Positions 10,301-19,300 of a stretch of 42,951 nt of DNA are shown in pieces. The position numbers and the translations under genes were made by a program. Numbering within the stretch: position 1 is the first letter of the stretch; each line of letters opens with the position of its first letter. The notes below the pieces were generated by a model, which ran no database searches, was not told the origin of the DNA, and saw only the letters and a program-made list of their open reading frames with translations. The DNA comes from Hondaea fermentalgiana (Eukaryota; Sar; Bigyra; Thraustochytrida; Thraustochytriidae): NCBI GenBank assembly GCA_014084085.1, contig NPFB01000085.1:331-43281 (forward strand), given 5' to 3'.

Positions 10301-13300
10301 CTGCAAACGGCTTTGAACAATCAGATTGTTTGTTTAGGCTTGGGCCAGCCGGCACTCCGCTCATCGTTCGAGTCTCTTCGTCTCACCGCAAGTCAATCAG
10401 ATGGAACTCTTATCGAAGCCACGTATGAGGTGCATCAGAATGAGCTCCGTCTGCTTATGAGCGAGGCAGGCACCCATTCGCTGCCGTCCGTCTTCACGTG
10501 GTCGTTTCATGAAACAAGGTACGTGAGCCTTTTGCCGATGCTCGAGAGCGATGACTTCTTTAGTCTGAACGTGGAACGTGTGGAAGGTCTTCCGTCAACG
10601 TGGCGGTCATGCCGCGTGCGCCTTGTTCTCATTTCTGCAAAGGGCCCAAGCTATGATGTTGCAGGGTTATGTGCCAATGTCAGTCTTAGTGAAGGTTCTG
10701 CTTTCATCGCAGAAGAGTTTCACTTTGAGAGATTTGGCCGTGTGGCGCCTGTTGGCCTTCGTATCGTCGTCCTTGGCGATGGTGGCGACGCTTCACTCGA
10801 AACATACGCTCCCGTGCGAAAACTTGCGCAAGCACATTTCCAAATAAAGGTCAGCGACGAGGCAAGCGTCTCGTTTTCACGCGAGGAGCACGCGACACCT
10901 GACTCACATTTGCCCTCCCGCGAAAAAAACAACACGCGAGTCATGAACGATCCGCAGCTCGAGCCATTTGTCGCCGCCTTTGCTCGTTTCGACCCAAAGG
11001 AGTCCGGGTCCATTCCTGCTGGGGTAGTTGCGCAGTTGGTTGGCGAGGAACTTGCTTTCCTGCTTTCTGATCGTAACGAGCAGAATCTGGCTCTTGAGCT
11101 TGCCCTTCTCGATACCAACAGCGACGGTGTCGTCACTTTCGATGAATACCTCGCTTGGGTTGAGACCAAACGTCCAGCATCGTCGGTCCCAGCTGTGCCT
11201 CCGCCCAAAGCGGCACACCATCTAAACGTGCGTCTTTCCATAAGTCACGTCGAGTGCTCAAGTCAGTTGAACGCAAGAATTATTGCCAAAGCCTTGCCGT
11301 CAGGCGCGAAAGACGCTACGTCGAGCGCCACGGGCCCACGTATGACCTGGCCCAAGCCTGCAGTTTTGAAGATCCCCTGTGAGAAGAACCTCGAACTCTT
11401 TCTTGTGGAGAACCACACGGGAAAAGTTCGCGCAAAATCTTCTCTGTTGGAGCCTGAACAACTTCCGGATACACTTCTTTTGCACGGTGCACCCGTCAAG
11501 GTCCGCATCGAGGTTACGTGTGCGCGCGGGCTTCGCGCAGCAGACAATGTCGGTTTTATCGCCTCTCACATTGGTCGTGGTGATACTGCAAGCAGTGATC
11601 CGTACTGCGTTGTTCGGGTCGGCAAGCTCAGCAAACGTACGAAAGTTTGCAAAGATACATGCGATCCAGACTGGAACGAGTCTCTCGAGTTTGACGTGGA
11701 TCCTGGCGCGCATAGCTCTGACCAGCAAAACGCCTTTGTCGCAGTTCAGATCGAGGTTCGGGACAAAGACACCATGTCTTTGCGCGACGACTTTCTTGGA
11801 TCGTGTGAGATGCATTGCACAGCTGATCTCACGCAAGAGACTTTGTCGCTTCAGGGTAAAAACGCTCGTGGCACGCTCACGTTGCGGGCGCAGATCACGG
11901 CCTTTGAAACGGCAAAGCTTAGTTTGCAAAGCGAGATTGTCACAGACATTACGGTTGACGTTCTTGATCGTGCCATCGCCAAGCGAACAGCTACCCTCAA
12001 TGAAGCCCTCCGTTACTCGGATGAGGCAGATCAAATGCTGAGCAAAATCCCGGCACCGTTTCGAGCGACGAAACCCAAACTTGCATTTGAGTTGACGCCT
12101 CGCCCGCCCAAGGATGGGCGACGATCTCTACGAAGACTAGTTGAAGCCGTCAACCAAGCGCCAGCAATGCCTCCTTCGACGCTCGTAAAGCTGCATGAGG
12201 AGATCCAGGATCGCATCTTTGCCTTCTCTTCGGAGCATTTTGGCCACGTCCGGGGTCGCGCACAGCGTCCACCGGCTAATCCGCGCGAGTACGATGTCTT
12301 GCTGCAGCTTTCGGGACAGTTGCGCGAGCACATGCGTCAGTCAAAAGGTATTTGCATTATTGGCGAACTCAAGGCGTTACGGACTTTACCGAGCACGAAG
12401 AATGCCGATGTCATTTTGCGTGAGCTCGTCAGCTCCGAGGAGGCTTTGCGCGCTCACATATCGAGTCAGCTTAGCAAGTTGAGTTCAGGGTTCGATCCGC
12501 AAGAGGCGCATGCAAAGCGCTTGCTGAGTGAACTGACACGAAAGGGAGACATCCCAACAGCCATGGACCTGGAGGAGACGGTCCGCATGTGGACCGAAGA
12601 AAGAAAGCAACGTGATCATTCGGCGCGTCAGGAACGCGAACTGGCCGAATATATTGAAAACAAGCAAGGAGAATTAGGATCCGCGCTTGGACGCCGACGC
12701 GACCACCTGCGTACAAGCAGTCGCGCAGACGTGCTTTACGCGCAAAACCTCGCGGGAACTCGGCACGATGCCATCGAAAGCTTGCGCAAGAGCCTAGCGC
12801 AGGCCGACGACTGTGCAGAGAGAGCTTCCTCGGCAGCCCTCAAGAATCGGCTGGCAAGGCTTCAGTCGCTCGAAACTCTGCTCGCCAAATTTGAACCACC
12901 TGGTTCTACAGAGCTTCTCGCTGCCTTGCACGCAGCGTCGTTGGACAGAGAGACAACACCTGTGACACTGGTCGAGTTGACGGCGAGCCTTCTCTATCCT
13001 GCGATCATGGATGCCGTCTTGACAGCACACGAGCTTGCTGTACGCTTTGTGTATGCGGGCGCGCCAGAGGTGAATGACGCAAAGCGATTTTTTCGACTTT
13101 TGAAGCGACGCATGGTCCGAGACCATCGAAAGAAAGTCCTTCATGAGGCAGTTTGCGCAAGACTCGATGCGCTCGGGGGTCGAAACGATATTGATGCCTG
13201 GACGATCATGAGAGCTTCAGATCTCGCAAAGAGTTTTATCGTCGGCGGCGATGCGGAGGATGTTGACGGCGAGAGTCTTTCGGAATCTGCTCGTCAGCAA

Positions 13301-16300
13301 GCAATCAAGCTTATCAAAGATAGCTTCTTGTCTCGCGCCGACCTGCTTCGCATGGGAGGTATTCTTCACGTAGAGGCGAATTGCAGTCAACACTCTCTGC
13401 GAGCCTCACTAGACGGCAACGATCTAGCCATTCTGGCCGGCGATCAAACATCAATTGCTGATGAACACAGAGTAGAGATTCCACCTCAGAGTAAAGCTGA
13501 AGGAGTCTTGCATCTGGACCTGTTGCCCTTTGACCCGCAAGCGACGCATTTTACACGAATCATGTATCATCTCGAGGATCTAATGCAGCGCCCGGGTGTC
13601 GCGCTGCGGGGTCACTTTCAAGCGCAGGAGCTAGAACTCAAGCGAGTGGGTCAGGGACTTGTGCGCATCGAGGTGATACTCTCCGCATCGAACGCTGCAC
13701 TTGCCTTGCAATGCTTTGTGCAAGGCAGCTTTCCAATTCCTGGCTTCATTTCTAGAGAGCACGATATGTCGTGCACGTGGAATCTATCGAGTTCTTCGCA
13801 TGAGAAGAAAGACCTTTTCTTTCCAGGCCGCGACTGCCGTGCGACGAGCAATGTCGAGGTGTTTGCGGCCTTGTTTGATCGGGAAAACATGGCGCAACCT
13901 CTAGGCGGCCCCGTGCCTCTTCGACTGGACATGGACTCCCCACAGTCAATTGGCGAGGGAATCGGGGTCAAGCTTTCATTTCAACCGGATGACAATCTTC
14001 TGGATCGTATACGAAAAGAGCGCGCGGCGGTGAAAATGACTGCGCTCGGGCGAGGTTTCCTTGCAAGGCGTGGAGCACAGCTTTTGGGTACGGCTGAGTT
14101 CAATTTACAGGCATCGGGACTTGTTGGAAAGACAGGCAGCAGGCATCCGTCCATGAGTGTTTATTGCTCAGTCCATTACGGCGACACAAAGCTTGCTGCT
14201 ACGAACGCGGCCAAGCGGATGGGCGCGAGTCCAGACTTTGGCCAGATTCGCCTTCCAATATACAAAGGATGGGACGGCGCTCTGGCTTTCAAAGTCTGGG
14301 AACAAGCGAGCCTCGTCGGCCAGTGCGAACTCAGCGCTGCCCAACTTGCAGCAACTCAAGCGTCGGAAGAGGTCACTCTCGCCTTGCGCGGTGGCTTGCG
14401 CTCCAAGCAAGGTGCTGGTCTCCAAGTGCACGTGGTACGCGCTCGAGCGAACCTCAATTTTGCACCGCCTGACACCATGTGCAGTGTTCGTCTGTTAACA
14501 TCGGAGCGTGGCCAGGGTAACAAACGTACGACCCGTCCTCGACCAGTCAATGCGAGTAGTACAGTCGAATGGAACGAAGGGTTCATCTACAGAGATTGGA
14601 CATTTGGCGTCGAGGAAGAGCTCCGGTTTGAAATGTGCAATAGCGAGAACGAGCACGTGGAGGTGTTCACGCTCCGATTGGAAAATGTGCTTTCCCAGCA
14701 AAAGCACACAGAATGGCTCAAATGTAGCAGCTCGCAGTCTAGCCTTTTGGTCAAAGCATGGGCACTTGAGGTGCTTGATGATCCTGATCGCTGCGGAAAC
14801 CTCAAAATCACTGATATGAAGCTTCTCGACACGGTGACGAGTCATTCTCAACCTCAACCTCATCCGACGTCTCTCTCGGGGCCATGTAAGGTCATCGTGC
14901 ATGTTCTCGAGGCGCGCGACCTCGGGGAAGATGCCTGCCGCCCCAAAGTACGATGCGAACTACTTCCGTGGGGCCAAGCGCGTCCGCTTGGATGCGGAGA
15001 AACGGGTCGTACTTGGTCCGACGGATCTCACGCGCGATGGACTCGCTCGGAGATGAACAAACTTGAGCTCTCTTATCCCGGCAGCGACGGTCGCGATTCC
15101 CCCGCGATAGAAATTGAGCTATGGAACGCCGAGCACGAGCCCATCGTAGGTCACGCTAGGGTTCCATTTCACAGTTTCTCTGATGATATGTGGATCAATC
15201 TGAACCCTCGAGGTAGAATCCGGTTTCGGGTAAAAGTGGACGCTGATGAAGGGCGTCTGGCCTCTGCTCGGCGCGTGGAGGCTTCCATGTGCTTTAAGCC
15301 TCGTCTCAACGCCAGCAACTCAAAACTGAATTCGTCCGAACTTCACCAAGAGGCGAGTGACTTGATGTTGCTCGAGGAGCTAAAAATGGTGAGCGCTGAA
15401 GATCTTGTTCAACATGTAGCTCAAACGCCACGATTGCTGACAGCTCAAAACGAGCTGCGGCGAACTGCCCTGCATCAAGCAGTCATCATGAATCAACCCA
15501 AGCTTGCGCACATATTACTCGAGGCCGGAGCAAACCTTTCCGCAGTCGATACGCAGGACAAGACCCCCGTGGACTATGCTCGGAGTGCAGACATGCTTCG
15601 CGCGCTTGGGGTTCTGGCGCCACATTCTGTTCTCGTCTCGCAGAGATCGCAAATGCAAGGCCTGGAAACCGTTCTGCAGCACTTGTCGCTGCGTGACAAG
15701 GCGTTTGCTACGGCAGAACTTGTAGAGAGCGAAGACACCAGCCAAGAAAAAGACGATGATGACACTGGCAAAGAGGCAGATACGGACGGAAACGACGACG
15801 AAGTCTTGGATAACGGGGACCTGGTGCGAAGGTCCAGTCCTACTGATGATCAGAGTGGAAAAAATGAGGTTCTACCGGCTGCAGAGGAGGCCATGTTCGA
15901 GCTCCTTTACGACGTTGTAGAGCAGGCAAATGGGCCGGACGAAGTGTTTGATCTTTTTGACATGGACGGCAATGGGTGGGTCGATGGAGATGAGTTTGAA
16001 GGTAGCATGCGCGAGCTGCTGTCAATCCAGAGCGCTGCCGACGATCGACTTGAAATCGTTCGGTCTCTGGCAAAAATGCTGATGCCGTCCAAAGGCCGAC
16101 CTTGTTCACGAAGACGTTTTGCTGCATTTTTCAAAGAACACACACGCGATGCGCGACAATCGAGCGCCAGGTCTGACTCTTCGCAGCTTGCTGATCATCT
16201 AGCGAAGATCCTCGCTAGCACATCGTCGCTCTCCATACACAGTACAGCGACATCTGCTCGAAACGCAGTAGAAGACAGTACTGGCGAGAGGTTCGATCTC

Positions 16301-19300
16301 GACGTGGTGCGACAGGCGTGGCTGAAAACGCTTGCTCGCGAGGAGAGAGAATTTGAAGATGTCATTGCGTGTTTCGTGCGCAAAGCGCGAGGTGAAAGCC
16401 AAAAGTGGCCAACAACAATGGAACTTTCAGTGTTTGTAGAGGCTGTGGCTGCCTCTCGCGATTCGGGAGACGACAGCGACAATATTGAAGCCCCCGCGCG
16501 ATTTATCGAGCGTCTCTGCGAGCGATTGCACATTGACGAGACAGAAGTTCCTGCGCGAGAGATTGTGGAGCGTATGCTCGTTACAAATGGGCGCGCCGAT
16601 GAGGAAATCGTTACGCGTGCGAATGATCACTTGTTACAGAGCATCGTGGAACTCGTTCGGCGCGAAGGACACGGCGGGTCTGTGAACGACTTTCGGAGCA
16701 TCTCGAGGCGGCTCTTTGAGACGCTTGATGGTAATGGAAGCGGTGCCGTCGACCGCCTTGAATTTACCAGCGGAATGCGACAGCTTGGAGTGACGGACGC
16801 GTCTGCTGTACAGCAACTTTTTGACATGGTAGATGTCAATCACGACGGACGCGCCAGCGTCGAAGAGTTTGTGCTTCACATTGAGCGATTCATCTATCGC
16901 AAACAGGCAGCTCTCGATAGCGTGCTCGCGACCCTGCGAAAACGCACATCGAAGCCAGAAAGGACCACGGCTTCTTCTTTGCTCACAAACAGACCAAAAG
17001 TAGCTCGCGAGCGTCTCGCAAGCAAGCTTGCATGGATGCAGAAAAAGTGCGCGGAGCGAGATATGATCAAAGGGTCCAGAGAAACTGAAACGTGCACACG
17101 GTACTTTCAAAGGAGCGACAAGGCCCTTTCCACGCTGCACGAGGTTCGTTGGTCAGCGCTCGTGGTTCGCGATAACTCAGGATCAAAACGATCGAATCGG
17201 TCCTTTGAAGAAGTTCGCATTTCATGCTATGACGAAATGGACGAGCTTCTCATCCTTGATACGGGCAAGTCGCTGCGGCTCGGAGCTGACGCCATCGAGA
17301 TGGTGTGGGACTCTGAAGCGAGCGGAACAGGTGGCCGCGGCGATGGTAGCCTGTATGGAAGCGCCGCGGACCCGGAACCTCTATTGGTACGAGTTCTTGC
17401 CAAGTTAGAGGCATGCAAGGCGCGAGTGCATCGAAGCGCGTGCAGAGTGCAAAATCTGTTTCGTCGAAATCACGAGCTTCTCAAAGGACGCCTCGCAGTA
17501 GCAAAGCAGCGACAGCATGTACAGCGTGTTCGAGATGAGAGAAAGGGAGCCACAAGCATGCAACGCATTGTGCGCGGACGGCAGGCTCGTAAACGGAAAG
17601 CGAGACTGCAGATGCTTGCACGCAGGCAAGCAGAGCGACGCGAAGCAGAGTTTCGTGCAGCGCAGCGAATTCAGGCGACTATGCGCGGATACATGGAGCG
17701 GAACGACGTGATGGAGCGCCGGGAAGCACGGCGTTTGGCGGCTGTGGTGCAGATTCAGTCGTGCGCCAGAGGGTTTCTGCTGCGGTCTGCAGAACGAAGG
17801 CTGACGCAGCGCGAGCACGACTTTATCATTCGTGCTGTGCAAACCCCCTTTCGCAAAGGTTTCATGGCGCAGCTGACAATTGACGCGCCTCGTCTCGCGC
17901 AAGAAGTTCTGCGAATGAAGCTTATTATGAGTCCGGCCTGTGAAGACTCCACAACACAGTTGCCCATTTACGGTTTAGCTGTCGAGGCGCAACAGAGTGC
18001 GAAGAGCAATGTAGACGTGCAAGCTCGCATGCAGGCGTTGCGCAAGGTGCTCCGAAGTTTTGGCGTGGTTGAACTTGAATCCGAGGTCAAAGTGAGCTGC
18101 TTTCGCGACAAACGTGGCCAAACAGGTGTAGCTGAGGTGCTCGAGAAGGTAATTCTTCTCGACGACGAGGCCATGCTGATGCAGACGGCCCTTGATTTGG
18201 CACAAGAAATTACAAATATGCACCCTGTGCACGATGTCACGCAGGTGAGCGCAGCCATCATGCGCGTCATGAGCGAGAATCCAGCTCTGACGGACGGCCC
18301 AAAGGATAATGTGAAAGTGACGGGGACGGCCATGTTCAAGTCGTTTCGGTATCTGCAAGACAACGCTGCGCGGTCTTTTGCATGGGTGCAAACCAAGGCC
18401 AAAACCTCGAATCGTGTTTACACTCGCTCTCTGGAGCTCGAAAGCTTTCAGGGTACTCGCACAAACGATCGCGAAGATGCGATGCTGGATCAGGTGCGTG
18501 CTCTCGCTCTCGTCAGCGGGCAGTTTGATGCATATGGGCTCATGCGCGCTCTCGTGGATGGAAATGTAAGCGTGGACGCCGTACAGGACGCGGAGGCGAC
18601 GCTGACAGCCCAATGGAATGGTATTGAGTACCAAATATGTGCGCGCCTAGCATTTGCGAAAAAGCGCAAAGTGACCGCCGGCAAGGGATACAACCACGTT
18701 CCTGCGCGGCCTCTTTGCAAGCACGCTGATCTGCATTCTGTCTTGATGGTCTCGCGCGGCTCGGCGGCACACCATCTGACTGACTCCAGCTTGCAGCAGC
18801 AAACGAATGGTGCCAGCGTTGACCCTCAAGTCCTGCGCGTCGACTTTAGCGAGTTGGAGATGGGTGAGCGCAGCGCCAAGCTGCTGCAACGTGCGGTGTG
18901 GATGCCGCCGGCCAAGACTAAAGTCTTTGCACAGCGCGTATATTTGCATCAGTCTGACGTTGCGCATTCAGGACAGGGAAATGGAGGACTCAGTGTTGGA
19001 CGAGCAGGCTTCCGTCGCGTTCGATGGATAGGTAAGCTCGTGACGTCATCCGAGACGAGCGAGCAAGTCGAGGTTGATGCTTGGAGGTTGACGGAACAGA
19101 GCACGGGGGGCTTGCAGCTTCGACTAGTAATTCCTGGTGGTCACCTGGGATGGTTTTCCATCCAAGAGTGCAAAAGCATGCTGCGCCTTTGTCTCCGCGT
19201 GGACGTCGGGCCGGACGACATGTTTGAGCGCACGAGCAAGATTCTCTCGCCCTTTGAAGAAACGGGCCGTCTTTTGACGGGTCTTTTGGGCCACATTCGC